Source of the DNA: JAXGXQ01 sp040772685
Lineage (GTDB): Bacteria; Bacillota; Clostridia; Saccharofermentanales; UBA5734
Assembly (NCBI GenBank): GCA_040772685.1
Contig: JAXGXQ010000004.1
Coordinates: 1-64,000 of the forward strand
Direction of reading: 5' to 3'
Length of the DNA: 64,000 nt
Shown here: one piece after another, positions 8,946-17,477 of the stretch
Position numbering within the stretch: position 1 is the first letter of the stretch
How the letters are laid out: each line of letters starts with the position of its first letter
Position numbers and translations under genes: made by a program
Notes under the pieces: model-generated
Database searches by the model: none
Told to the model about the DNA's origin: nothing
The model's input: only the letters and a program-made list of their open reading frames with translations

Positions 8946-9941
8946 ATGAAATATCGCACATTGACAGGAACAGGCTTGAAAATTTCTCGTTTCAGTCTCG
9001 GTACCATGATGTTTGGCGGACAAACAGGTGAAGCAGAATCTCTGGAAATGATCCGCTATGCAATTGATAATGGCATTACTTCGATTGACACTGCAGATAT
9101 GTACAATCTGGGTGTGACTGAAGAAATTGTTGGCAAGGCAATTGCAGGTATTCGCGACAAAGTAGTTCTGGCAACAAAGCTGGGTGGCCGCATGAGTGAT
9201 GATCCCAACGATGCCGGCCTTTCCCGCCATCATGTTATTAAAGCGTGCGACGATAGCCTGCGCAGGCTCGGCACCGACTATATTGATATTTATTATTTGC
9301 ACTTCCCGGATTATTCCACACCATTGGCAGAAACACTTGAAGCAACCACACAATTGGTGCGCGATGGTAAAGTGCGTTATGTCGCGGTCTCAAATTTTGC
9401 GTCCTGGCAGGTTGTACAATGTCAGTGGCTGGCCGAAAAACATCATTTCATCGCACCGGTCTGCAATCAGGTGGTTTACAATCTGTTGCAGCGCGATATC
9501 GAAGGCGAATTACTGGCGTGCCTGAAAACGCAAAATGTCGGCTTAACTATTTATAATCCCCTGGCCGGTGGTATGCTTACTGGCAAGCACAAACGGGGTG
9601 AACCGCAAGGTGATAACCGCTTTAATACATCTCAAGGCAGCGGTGCCCGCACCCTTGGCGAAGTTTATTATGAGCGGTATTGGACAGAAGCAATTTTTAA
9701 AGCTGTTGATAAGTTTGCTGAAATCGCAGCGGGAGCTGGCATTTCGCTTACAGAGCTTGCTTTCCGCTGGTGCATTTCGCAAAACCAGATAGACTCTATC
9801 CTGATCGGCGCCAGCCGGACTTCACAGTTGGCCGAGAATATTACTCATCTGGATAAGCCGATTCTTAGTCAAGATATTCTGACAGCCTGCGACAATGTAT
9901 ATACTGAATTACAAGGTGTTACCTTTAAATATAACCGCTGA
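8946..9941 (+). CDS. Aldo/keto reductase
   Basis: A 331-residue TIM-barrel oxidoreductase of the AKR superfamily that uses NADPH to reduce carbonyls. The catalytic tetrad is visible: Asp and Tyr in SIDTADMYNLG (about residues 47-57), Lys in VVLATKLGG (about 78-82) and His in YLHFPD (about 119). The C-terminal cofactor region has ILIGASRTSQLAENI. The start ATG follows GAAAGGGGC. The last 33 bases overlap the 3' end of the convergent prepilin peptidase gene, with no terminator between them. The YajO/IolS-like subgroup fits best; substrate unknown. Confidence 0.9.
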   Translation: MKYRTLTGTGLKISRFSLGTMMFGGQTGEAESLEMIRYAIDNGITSIDTADMYNLGVTEEIVGKAIAGIRDKVVLATKLGGRMSDDPNDAGLSRHHVIKACDDSLRRLGTDYIDIYYLHFPDYSTPLAETLEATTQLVRDGKVRYVAVSNFASWQVVQCQWLAEKHHFIAPVCNQVVYNLLQRDIEGELLACLKTQNVGLTIYNPLAGGMLTGKHKRGEPQGDNRFNTSQGSGARTLGEVYYERYWTEAIFKAVDKFAEIAAGAGISLTELAFRWCISQNQIDSILIGASRTSQLAENITHLDKPILSQDILTACDNVYTELQGVTFKYNR

Positions 9942-10676
9942 CAGCAGAGCAACAATAAAAAACAAAATGCAGCTGATCAACGGTACCAAGTGTTTCTTCT
10001 TTAATAGCCAGGAGCCAGCAGCCGAAGGTAAAAGGATCAGCAGCATCAGCGGCAAGCCCAGCCAAAGGCCTGCGACAGGCAGGGCTAAAACAAGTGAAAA
10101 TTTGGCGTTTGTGGCTGGTTGCAAAGAATTCATCAAGGGGATTGTCATTAAGCCCAGGACAAGTCCTGAGAGCCTGTTTGCAATTTCCAAGCCGTCTAAT
10201 GTGTTCGCTGCCAGGGCTTGAACCAGCGGAAATGCTGCCAGAATTAAGCTGACAAAAATAATTGCTGGCGGCACCAGTTTATGTCCGTCAAAACGGATCA
10301 TGCTGTCCACCAGAAGCAGGCAGAAAAGGGCACAGATTACAATCAGGGAAAGCACAGCTGACAAATTGACATAGGGCCGGTTTACCCAAGCTGCTAAAGC
10401 AAAAAAAACACCGCCCGCCAGCTCAACTTTTATGTACCTGCTGCTGATAGGTTCCCGGCAATAGCGGCAGCGCCGGCCAAGCAGCAGATAGCTGAATACC
10501 GGCAGTAAATCCAGCGCGCCCAGAGCGTGGCCGCAGGTCATGCAGTGAGAACGCCCCTGAACAATGGTTTCGCCTTGCGGAAGCCGATAAATCACGACAT
10601 TCAGGAAACTCGCGATCAGCAAGCCCAGCAAGCCGGAATAGACAATGATTAACAAATCGGGCAGGTAATCGATCAT
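9909..10676 (-). CDS. Prepilin peptidase-like membrane protein (A24 family), second catalytic Asp replaced
   Basis: A 255-residue polytopic protein of the PilD/GspO type, which cleaves and N-methylates type IV prepilins. The N-terminal module is typical: LLIASFLNVVIYRLPQGE, then the four-cysteine cytoplasmic loop CMTCGHAL and CRYCREPISSRY. The first catalytic Asp is plausible in LLVDSMIRFDGHKLVPP. At the position of the second motif GxGDxK the sequence reads QPATNAKFSLVLALPVAGLW, so the essential Asp is an Asn (codon AAC). Length equals the full-length bifunctional family. The Tad pilus locus lies about 4 kb away on the other strand, and this is the only peptidase candidate for it in the window. 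The activity of this copy is therefore in question. Confidence 0.82.
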   Translation of the reverse strand: MIDYLPDLLIIVYSGLLGLLIASFLNVVIYRLPQGETIVQGRSHCMTCGHALGALDLLPVFSYLLLGRRCRYCREPISSRYIKVELAGGVFFALAAWVNRPYVNLSAVLSLIVICALFCLLLVDSMIRFDGHKLVPPAIIFVSLILAAFPLVQALAANTLDGLEIANRLSGLVLGLMTIPLMNSLQPATNAKFSLVLALPVAGLWLGLPLMLLILLPSAAGSWLLKKKHLVPLISCILFFIVALLSAVIFKGNTL

Positions 10677-10753
10677 TCTGTAAAACGCACGTCAACAAGG
10701 CCGCGCTATCCTTTCTCGAGTCAGCTATCATTGTACCACCTAGGCCGCTATTC

Positions 10754-10782
10754 TTTACAATATTGTTAATTTGTGCTAGAAT
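10754..10782 (+). promoter_or_regulatory. Promoter of tig
   Basis: TTTACA, a 17-base spacer, then TAGAAT with an extended -10 TGC. The transcript would begin near 10789, about 45 bases before the tig ATG. The divergent prepilin peptidase gene begins on the other side of this region. Confidence 0.75.
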
Positions 10783-10832
10783 TTTCAAGCAATTTGCACG
10801 TAAAAGGATGAATATCCATCAGGAGGAATAAA

Positions 10833-12233
10833 ATGGCCGCAGCAATCGAAAAGAAGGACAACAATATCGTCGTACTGACAATAGATATACCACCGGAGGA
10901 ATTCAGCGAAGCGCTGAAACGTTCATTTATCAAGAATTCCAGTCGGTTTAATGTCCCGGGATTCCGGCGCGGCAAGGCACCAATGTCCATCGTAACAAAG
11001 TACTATGGCGAAGGCGTGCTCTATGATGACGCGATTGATCTGCTCGCTACACCGGCTTATGCCGAAGCAGTTAAAGAGCATGAACTGGATCCGGTATCGC
11101 GACCTGATATGGATATCATTTCAATCAGCCGTGAGGAAGGCCTGCGCTTTACAGTAACGATTACTGTCAAGCCAGAAGTCAAACTAGGAGAATACCGCGG
11201 CGTTGAGGCTGGCAAGCCTGAATTCCCGGTAACTGAAGAAGATGTCGACCGTGATCTCAAACGTGTGATCGAACGCAACGCTCGTCTGATTCCGATTGAA
11301 GACAGAGCGGTCATGGATGGCGATACCGTCAATATTGATTACGAAGGCTTCCTTGACGATGTGCCTTTTGAAGGCGGCAAAGGCGAAGGCTATGATTTAA
11401 AAATTGGTTCCAAAACCTTTATTCCCGGTTTTGAAGAGCAGCTGATCGGCAAAGAAACAGGCGAGGAATTCGCGCTGGATGTCACTTTCCCGGAAGACTA
11501 CAACAGTGAAGAGCTTAAAGGCAAAGCAGTTGTTTTCAAAGGAAAAGTCAACAGCATAAAGGTTCGTGAGCTGCCGATAGCTGATGATGACTTCGCCCGT
11601 GATGTCAGCGAATTTGACACTTTAGCCGAATACCGCGACAGCCTGCGTGCCAAGCTTGAAGAAGGCGCCCAGCACCGTGCCGATGCCTCTTTTGAAGATA
11701 ACGTCGTCCGCGCTGTTGTCGAAACCGCTGAAGTTGATATCCCGGCCATCATGATCGAAAATGAAGTCGAGCGCATGGTGGATGAACAGCGCAATCAAAT
11801 GCGTTATCAGGGAATTGAGCTTGAACAGTATCTGCAGTATGTTGGCCAGGATCTGAATGCTTTCCGTGAGCAACTGAGAGAATCAGCCGAAACACGTGTG
11901 AAAACATCACTGGTATTGGAAGCAATTGCCAAAGCAGAAAAAGTCGAAGCTACTGAAGAGGAAATTACTGCTGAAATTGAGCGGATGGCGGCAATGTACG
12001 GCATGAAGGCTGAAGATTTAAAGGAACGCCTGGCTGACAGCGAAAGCGGTTTTGTCAGCGAAGCTGTAATCACGCGCAAGACAGTGGAACTCTTAAAAGA
12101 AAACGCCAAAGCCGTACCTGTTGAAGCACACGACCACGATCACGACCACGATCACGACCACGACCACGATCACGACCACGATCATGATCATGATCACGAT
12201 CACGACCACGAAGCCGATGGTGAAGACAACTAA
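10833..12233 (+). CDS. tig: Trigger factor with a His-Asp repeat tail
   Basis: A ribosome-bound chaperone and peptidyl-prolyl isomerase. The N-terminal domain carries the ribosome-docking signature PGFRRGKAP (about residues 43-51). The FKBP-type PPIase domain is at about residues 150-240 (VNIDYEGFLDDVPFEGGKGE, then IPGFEEQLIG). The helical C-terminal cradle runs to about residue 430. After VPVEA the protein ends with fourteen histidines alternating with thirteen aspartates, then EADGEDN. Trigger factor is usually about 430 residues, so the tail adds about 30. AGGAGG precedes the ATG. The gene is followed by clpP and clpX, a common arrangement that links folding with degradation. The tail suggests binding of Ni, Zn or another divalent metal, which is an inference from composition. 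Confidence 0.97.
   Translation: MAAAIEKKDNNIVVLTIDIPPEEFSEALKRSFIKNSSRFNVPGFRRGKAPMSIVTKYYGEGVLYDDAIDLLATPAYAEAVKEHELDPVSRPDMDIISISREEGLRFTVTITVKPEVKLGEYRGVEAGKPEFPVTEEDVDRDLKRVIERNARLIPIEDRAVMDGDTVNIDYEGFLDDVPFEGGKGEGYDLKIGSKTFIPGFEEQLIGKETGEEFALDVTFPEDYNSEELKGKAVVFKGKVNSIKVRELPIADDDFARDVSEFDTLAEYRDSLRAKLEEGAQHRADASFEDNVVRAVVETAEVDIPAIMIENEVERMVDEQRNQMRYQGIELEQYLQYVGQDLNAFREQLRESAETRVKTSLVLEAIAKAEKVEATEEEITAEIERMAAMYGMKAEDLKERLADSESGFVSEAVITRKTVELLKENAKAVPVEAHDHDHDHDHDHDHDHDHDHDHDHDHDHEADGEDN
12129..12209 (+). repeat. Six-base CAYGAY tandem repeat encoding (His-Asp)13-His
   Basis: Fourteen CAC/CAT codons alternate with GAC/GAT codons without a break. Synonymous third bases vary, so the repeat is kept at protein level and is not a recent slippage product only. 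Confidence 0.95.
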
Positions 12234-12317
12234 ATGATAACCTGTGATCTGGCGAAAATGCCTGATATGGCGTAAAATAGATAGACAGTCTATTATCAGA
12301 TTATATTTGTATTAGTT

Positions 12318-12343
12318 GGTAGGGGGCTGGAAAGTCCCCTACC
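12318..12343 (+). other. Stem-loop between tig and clpP
   Basis: An 8-bp perfect stem (GGTAGGGG / CCCCTACC) with a 10-base loop, not followed by a T-run. It ends 21 bases before the clpP ATG, near the GAAAGGAG ribosome binding site, so a processing or attenuating role is possible. No clear CtsR or CIRCE operator is seen here. Confidence 0.6.
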
Positions 12344-12364
12344 CTTATTGAAAGGAGAATTATT

Positions 12365-12949
12365 ATGAGCCTGGTACCAGTAGTAGTAGAACAGACAAGT
12401 CGCGGTGAGCGTTCATATGACATTTTTTCACGCCTCCTGAAGGAGCGTATTATTATTCTCAGTGATGAGGTTAACTCGGTTACAGCCAGCCTGATTACAG
12501 CCCAGCTGCTGTTTTTGGAAGCGGAAGATCCCGAAAAGGATATTCAGCTTTACATCAATAGCCCTGGCGGTGAGGTTTCCTCGGGCTTGATGATTTACGA
12601 CACAATGCAGTACATCAAGGCAGACGTCCAGACCATCTGCATGGGTATGGCCGCCAGCATGGGTGCTTTCCTGTTGGCTGCCGGCACTCCCGGCAAGCGC
12701 TTTGCTTTGCCCAACGCCGAGATCATGATTCACCAGCCGTCCGGCGGCGCGCATGGCCAGGCATCAGACATTCATATCGCTGCTAAACATATCTTAAGGC
12801 TGCGTGAGCGCCTGAATAAAATCCTGGCTGAACGTACTGGCCAGCCGCTTGAGAAGATTGAACTTGATACCGAACGCGATAACTGGTTACTGGCTGAAGA
12901 AGCCAAAGAATACGGCATTATCGACCACATCATGGAAAAGAGGACCTGA
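12365..12949 (+). CDS. clpP: ATP-dependent Clp protease proteolytic subunit
   Basis: A 194-residue serine peptidase that forms the tetradecameric chamber of ClpXP/ClpAP. The catalytic triad is complete: Ser98 in GMAASMGAFLL, His123 in EIMIHQPSGG and Asp172 in DTERDNWLLAEEA. The N-terminal loop begins SLVPVVVEQTSRGERSYDIFSRLL, the normal family start. Length is typical. The ATG follows GAAAGGAG. clpX starts four bases after the stop, so the two are an operon and ClpX is the likely unfoldase partner. Confidence 0.98.
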   Translation: MSLVPVVVEQTSRGERSYDIFSRLLKERIIILSDEVNSVTASLITAQLLFLEAEDPEKDIQLYINSPGGEVSSGLMIYDTMQYIKADVQTICMGMAASMGAFLLAAGTPGKRFALPNAEIMIHQPSGGAHGQASDIHIAAKHILRLRERLNKILAERTGQPLEKIELDTERDNWLLAEEAKEYGIIDHIMEKRT

Positions 12950-12952
12950 TTA

Positions 12953-14299
12953 ATGGACCAAAAAGGCGACAATAATAAAAGCAACCGCAGCGGCGGTGGC
13001 GACGGTCGTAAACCACGTAACCCGTCAAAACCGCGTGCGCCGGAAGATCAAGGCTATCCACCGATTGCCTGTTCTTTCTGCGGCAAGTCTGAGGGTCAAG
13101 TCGCCCGGCTGATCGCCGGACCAAACGTATTTATTTGCAACGAGTGTGTCAGTCTTTGCGAGAGTATTTTGGAAAACGAAGACCTTGACGAACTGAACAA
13201 GAGCCCACAGCCGGACCTGGCTGAACTGATGTCGCCACGCGAAATCAAAGAAGCTCTCGACCAATATGTAATCGGCCAGGAAAAAGCCAAGAAATCCCTT
13301 TCAGTGGCTGTATATAACCACTACAAGCGGGTTTTTGCCGAGGACGAAAGTTCGGAACATGCTGATGTTGAGCTTGCCAAAAGCAACATCATGCTGATCG
13401 GACCTACCGGCAGCGGTAAAACTCTATTGGCTCAAACCCTGGCCCGCATTCTTAATGTTCCCTTCGCCATTGCTGATGCCACTGCTTTAACTGAAGCTGG
13501 CTACGTTGGTGAAGATGTTGAGAATATCCTGCTCAAACTGATCCAGAACGCTGATTTCGACATTGAAAGAGCTCAGCGCGGCATCATCTATATTGATGAA
13601 ATCGACAAAGTTGCCCGCAAGTCGGACAATCCTTCGATAACGCGTGATGTAAGTGGTGAAGGGGTGCAGCAGGCATTACTCAAAATTCTTGAAAGCACGA
13701 TCGCCAACGTGCCTCCGCAAGGCGGCCGCAAACACCCGCATCAAGAGTTCATCCAGATAGACACAACCAATATCTTATTCATTTGCGGCGGTGCCTTTGA
13801 TGGTTTGGAAAAACTGATTCAAAGCCGTGTCGGCCAAAAATCAATTGGGTTTGGGGCGAATATCGAAAGTAAGCGTGACCATCAGGTTGGCGAGCTCCTG
13901 CAACATACAATGCCGCAAGATTTGTTAAAATTTGGTTTAATTCCTGAGTTTATCGGCCGTGTACCTGTAATCGTAACACTGGAAGGCCTCAATCAGGAAA
14001 CGTTGATCCGGATTATGCAAGAACCGCGCAACGCCTTGTTGAAGCAGTACAAGAAACTATTCCACTTCGACGGTGTGGAGCTCGAATTCGAGCCGGCAGC
14101 CGTTGATGCGATTGCAGCGCTGGCACTGGAACGTAATACTGGTGCCCGTGGCTTGCGTGCTATTCTGGAAGAAATTATGCTCGATATTATGTATGATGTG
14201 CCCTCGTGCCCCAACATTGAAAAGTGCATAATTACGCTTGACAGCGTTTCTCAGAAATCACCGCCTACCATAATTGAAAAGCCGGACAAAATCGCCTGA
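12953..14299 (+). CDS. clpX: ATP-dependent Clp protease ATP-binding subunit ClpX
   Basis: A 448-residue AAA+ unfoldase. The N-terminal C4 zinc-binding domain, used for adaptor and substrate recognition, is CSFCGKSEGQV with the second pair in FICNECV (about residues 41-65). It is preceded by a basic low-complexity stretch of about 35 residues that is longer than usual. Walker A is LIGPTGSGKTLLAQTLA (about 145-160), Walker B is IIYIDEIDKVARK, and sensor and arginine-finger regions follow. The ClpP-docking IGF loop is present as SIGFGANI. Co-transcribed with clpP. A strong terminator follows. Confidence 0.97.
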   Translation: MDQKGDNNKSNRSGGGDGRKPRNPSKPRAPEDQGYPPIACSFCGKSEGQVARLIAGPNVFICNECVSLCESILENEDLDELNKSPQPDLAELMSPREIKEALDQYVIGQEKAKKSLSVAVYNHYKRVFAEDESSEHADVELAKSNIMLIGPTGSGKTLLAQTLARILNVPFAIADATALTEAGYVGEDVENILLKLIQNADFDIERAQRGIIYIDEIDKVARKSDNPSITRDVSGEGVQQALLKILESTIANVPPQGGRKHPHQEFIQIDTTNILFICGGAFDGLEKLIQSRVGQKSIGFGANIESKRDHQVGELLQHTMPQDLLKFGLIPEFIGRVPVIVTLEGLNQETLIRIMQEPRNALLKQYKKLFHFDGVELEFEPAAVDAIAALALERNTGARGLRAILEEIMLDIMYDVPSCPNIEKCIITLDSVSQKSPPTIIEKPDKIA

Positions 14300-14337
14300 A
14301 ATCATTCAGCCGATTCTGACTTGAACTGTCGACCAAG

Positions 14338-14366
14338 GGACCCCCATCAGGGGGTCTCTTTTTTTT
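14338..14366 (+). terminator. Rho-independent terminator after clpX
   Basis: A perfect 7-bp GACCCCC / GGGGGTC stem with an ATCA loop, followed by an eight-base T-run. It insulates the protease operon from the pilus locus. Confidence 0.93.
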
Positions 14367-14398
14367 ATACTAGTCAAAACATGAGGGGAGGCAACGTT

Positions 14399-16174
14399 TT
14401 GACAGAAATTGGCAGCAGACAGCTTATAGTCGCCGAGCGTTATCGGCTGGAATGCCGAGCAGGAAAATCCTGGCTGGCTGTTCATATCGCGACCGGAAAC
14501 CGAGTTGTTCTCAAACCTCTGGCCAGTTTTGAGGATCCCCGCGTGGTTCAGCACCTGATGAAAATTCGTCATCCTGCAATCCCGCGTTTGCTCGACAAGG
14601 TCAGTTTTCAACCCCCAAAATCGAATTCGAGCTCAGATCCAAATACTGGCTTCAAATCGGTTGAAACGGAATTTGTTGTTTGCGAATACCTTTCAGGTTT
14701 GACCTTTAGCGAGTGGTTACTTAAAGCTGGCGGCATTCTTCCGCCGGCCGATGTAATTCCCCTGCTGGCTCAAACCGCCCGTATCCTGGCATTCTTACAC
14801 GAACAGAACGAACCACAGCTACTGCATCTTGATCTTAAACCCGAGCACTTGGTCAGAATGCCTGGCGGTCAAATTGGACTGATTGATTACGATTGTGCCC
14901 GTCTGTTACCGCTTGAACCCGTTTGTCGTTCAACAATCCGTTGTACGACTGGGTATGCGGCGCCCGAACTGTTGCAAGGCCAGCCCGAAACTTCTTCCGA
15001 TATTTATGCTTTCGGAGTTATTATGTTGGTTCTGCTCACTGATCTGCATGCTGATGAATGCAACCTGCCGCCTTTAGAACTGCTTTGTCGTGATCTACCA
15101 GTTGCAGTTACAAAAATTATCAATGATTGTGTGAAAACCGATCCGAAACAAAGATTCTCTTCCGCTTCTGCACTGGCATATTCTTTAGAACAACTGGCAG
15201 ACAACCGTTCTTTGCTGCATCAAAACGTTAACAATGCATTTCTTGAGTCATCAACACAGCAACCGCGTATGTTGACAACAGACGGCAACGGAAAGACTAA
15301 GCTGGAAGTTGTAGAGAAATCGAGTCAAGAGAAATCTGGTGATGCAGATCAGCAGCCTTTGAAAAACCTGCTTAATCAGCAATTGGTTGTAGTTTGGGAT
15401 CACGCAGAATTCGCGATTGAAATATCTAACCGATTAGCTCTTTCAGGTAAAGAAACGATTGTTATTGATGTCGATTTACTAAATCCGCGCCTGGATCTGC
15501 TGTTGAATCTGTCCGCTGATGCCAGTACCGCTGCCCAGTTCTCATTTGATGGTAGCAGTCAAATGACACTGGAAACAGGTCAGGCAAATACATCCGCTAA
15601 ACCAGGTCTGGAGTTGGCCTTGACTTCATTAATGCGCCAGACGCTGCTTCCGGAGTATTTTCCGATATTGCTGCAAAATACTGAAACTGCTCATTTAAAG
15701 GCATTAACGGGTTCATATTTATTGCGCGATTACGCTCACTATGATCCGCGGACCTTACTTCAGCTTTTCAAAACCTGCCGTTTGCATGCTGACACGATAG
15801 TAGTCAGGTGCGGTCGTTTCCTGCATGACAGTTTTACCTGCCTGTCTTTGCTGGCAGCTGATTTAGTGCTTATCCCAATTCACGCCCTGCCGGCAGAAAT
15901 TCGCGAATTCAATCGTTATCTCGATTTTCTTATTAATCAATATCCATTTGAACGTCGCAAAGTACGGTTTGTCGCAATCGAGCATGATCCATCAATTCAT
16001 TTAAGCTGGAGCATGGCAGATACATTATGTGGCGGATTGTTGGGCGGCTGTATTTCCAAAGGTGGCTTAAGAAAAAACACCAAACATTACGCCAAAAGGA
16101 TTCTTATCCGACATTCGGTAATGGCGAGTGAAGTTGATCAATTACTGCGCAGACTTGGTTTGCTCGCCCTATAG
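14399..16174 (+). CDS. Fusion of a Ser/Thr protein kinase domain with a TadZ/CpaE-like domain
   Basis: I take TTG 14399 as the start because AGGGGAGG lies seven bases upstream, which gives 591 residues. Residues 15-265 form a eukaryotic-like kinase: Lys in VVLKPL (about 39), catalytic loop HLDLKPEHL (about 143-151), metal-binding motif LIDYDCA (about 161-167), and an activation segment ending CTTGYAAPELL. The glycine loop is degenerate (CRAGKSWLAVHI). After a linker, residues 325-590 resemble the ParA/MinD-type fold of TadZ/CpaE: VVVWDHAEFAIEISNRLALS then ETIVIDVDLLNPRLDLLLNL and VRCGRFLHDS. The Walker A lysine motif is absent. TadZ proteins help to place the pilus machine at the cell pole. 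This is the first gene of the tad cluster, 25 bases from cpaF. Kinase activity and substrate are untested. Confidence 0.8.
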   Translation: MTEIGSRQLIVAERYRLECRAGKSWLAVHIATGNRVVLKPLASFEDPRVVQHLMKIRHPAIPRLLDKVSFQPPKSNSSSDPNTGFKSVETEFVVCEYLSGLTFSEWLLKAGGILPPADVIPLLAQTARILAFLHEQNEPQLLHLDLKPEHLVRMPGGQIGLIDYDCARLLPLEPVCRSTIRCTTGYAAPELLQGQPETSSDIYAFGVIMLVLLTDLHADECNLPPLELLCRDLPVAVTKIINDCVKTDPKQRFSSASALAYSLEQLADNRSLLHQNVNNAFLESSTQQPRMLTTDGNGKTKLEVVEKSSQEKSGDADQQPLKNLLNQQLVVVWDHAEFAIEISNRLALSGKETIVIDVDLLNPRLDLLLNLSADASTAAQFSFDGSSQMTLETGQANTSAKPGLELALTSLMRQTLLPEYFPILLQNTETAHLKALTGSYLLRDYAHYDPRTLLQLFKTCRLHADTIVVRCGRFLHDSFTCLSLLAADLVLIPIHALPAEIREFNRYLDFLINQYPFERRKVRFVAIEHDPSIHLSWSMADTLCGGLLGGCISKGGLRKNTKHYAKRILIRHSVMASEVDQLLRRLGLLAL

Positions 16175-16199
16175 GAAAAGCAAGGAGGTAAAGCGATTT

Positions 16200-17477
16200 A
16201 TGCCCTTAATAACATCACACACACAATTAGCAGAACAATATGCAAATTATTTCGCTCCAGCCATAACTGGCGAGATGGCACCTAAGCAGCTCAACCCTTT
16301 GACAACTCGCGATCTGGTACCTCTTATCTGCAATCAGATCCTCAGCAGCAATCCACGCCTTGTAGCAGACGTAGCCGCCGGACATTCAGACAATTCAGCG
16401 CTGCAACACTTGATCATGCAGACTGCGGAAAAGGAGCGCGAACGCGCAGGTCTGTCCAGCACTGAATTAGTCAGAGATGTGCTTGATTTCCTTTTTGGCT
16501 ACGGTCCACTCCAATCACTGATTGAAGACGAATCTATCTCAGATATCGATGGCACAAGGTACTACGAATTTACCGTTAAACGCAACGGTGTTCGAGAAGC
16601 GATTCCGACTAGATTTGCCAATGCCAGAATCTACGACACTTTTTGTCGCTTAGTGGTCATTCGGAATGGGGGAGTGATAAATGAAAATGATAGTCATTGC
16701 AGGGTGACAGATGAACAAAGGCGGCTTCGGATTAATGTGACGGTACCACCGCGAAGCTTGAACGGACCTACAATAAGTATTCGCCGGCATCGCCGCAAAT
16801 CCTGGCGTTTTGAAGATCTGGAACGCGTTGGCATGTTAACCGCTGAAAACAGGCAATTGCTGGCAGATCTGGCCACTTCGGGAAAAACCGTTCTATTCTG
16901 TGGCAAAGGCGCTGCCGGCAAAACTACTTTGCTTCGCGCTTTTATTGAAGCTATGCCAGTAATGGAACGTGTGTTAGTTGCTGAAAGTGATAGCGAATTA
17001 TATCCTGAGAAACCTTACTGCCTGTTGCAGCGCATCAAGAAGCCACATGAGGGCGGCAGGCTTTTGTCCTTGCGTGATCTGGTGGCAGATGGCCTGACAA
17101 TGTCACTAGACACCTATTGCATCGGTGAAATCGTTGGACCCGAGGCTGCGGAATTTATCAGAGCCGCCTATTCAGGTCACCGCTGCCTGGGGACCATTCA
17201 CGCTGAAAGTGCTGGCGACGCTGTCGATCGCATTCTTTCGCTGGCTCGCGCAGCTTCGCCCCAGGAAAGCGAAGATCTTATGCGGCGAATGTTGCTGCGA
17301 GGTCTTGATTGTCTGGTTTATCTACAAGATTTCAAAGTGCATGAAATCATCGCCCTTACTGAAACAGAAAAGGAGGATAGCAGCAATGCGGGGATTACCC
17401 TCTGGCCGCCAATCACTGATTCGTCAACAGACACTTGCTTTGATTACCCTTTTGAACAGGTGGTGCCAAGTGCGTGA
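16200..17477 (+). CDS. cpaF: Tad pilus assembly ATPase (CpaF/TadA)
   Basis: A 425-residue secretion ATPase of the VirB11/GspE superfamily that powers pilin assembly. The ATG at 16200 is set by AAGGAGGT about nine bases upstream. The N-terminal domain includes DVLDFLFGYGPLQSLIEDES, the usual CpaF pattern. Walker A is FCGKGAAGKTTLLRAF (about residues 236-251), the Asp box lies near ESDSELYPEKPYCLL, Walker B is CIGEIVGPEAAEFI, and the His box is LGTIHAESAGDAVDRI. All the catalytic motifs are kept. The 3' end overlaps the next gene by 92 bases in another frame. Confidence 0.92.
   Translation: MPLITSHTQLAEQYANYFAPAITGEMAPKQLNPLTTRDLVPLICNQILSSNPRLVADVAAGHSDNSALQHLIMQTAEKERERAGLSSTELVRDVLDFLFGYGPLQSLIEDESISDIDGTRYYEFTVKRNGVREAIPTRFANARIYDTFCRLVVIRNGGVINENDSHCRVTDEQRRLRINVTVPPRSLNGPTISIRRHRRKSWRFEDLERVGMLTAENRQLLADLATSGKTVLFCGKGAAGKTTLLRAFIEAMPVMERVLVAESDSELYPEKPYCLLQRIKKPHEGGRLLSLRDLVADGLTMSLDTYCIGEIVGPEAAEFIRAAYSGHRCLGTIHAESAGDAVDRILSLARAASPQESEDLMRRMLLRGLDCLVYLQDFKVHEIIALTETEKEDSSNAGITLWPPITDSSTDTCFDYPFEQVVPSA

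Noticed and set aside
12234..12364. CtsR or CIRCE control site before clpP
   Set aside because: No heptanucleotide CtsR repeat and no CIRCE inverted repeat is visible; only a small palindrome (ATAGACAGTCTAT) and a hairpin are present.
14321..14398. Longer start of the kinase fusion gene
   Set aside because: The extra codons run through the clpX terminator; TTG 14399 has a strong ribosome binding site.
17125..17385. Longer N-terminus for the TadB-like protein
   Set aside because: The codons overlap conserved CpaF motifs in another frame, and the ATG at 17386 has an ideal ribosome binding site.
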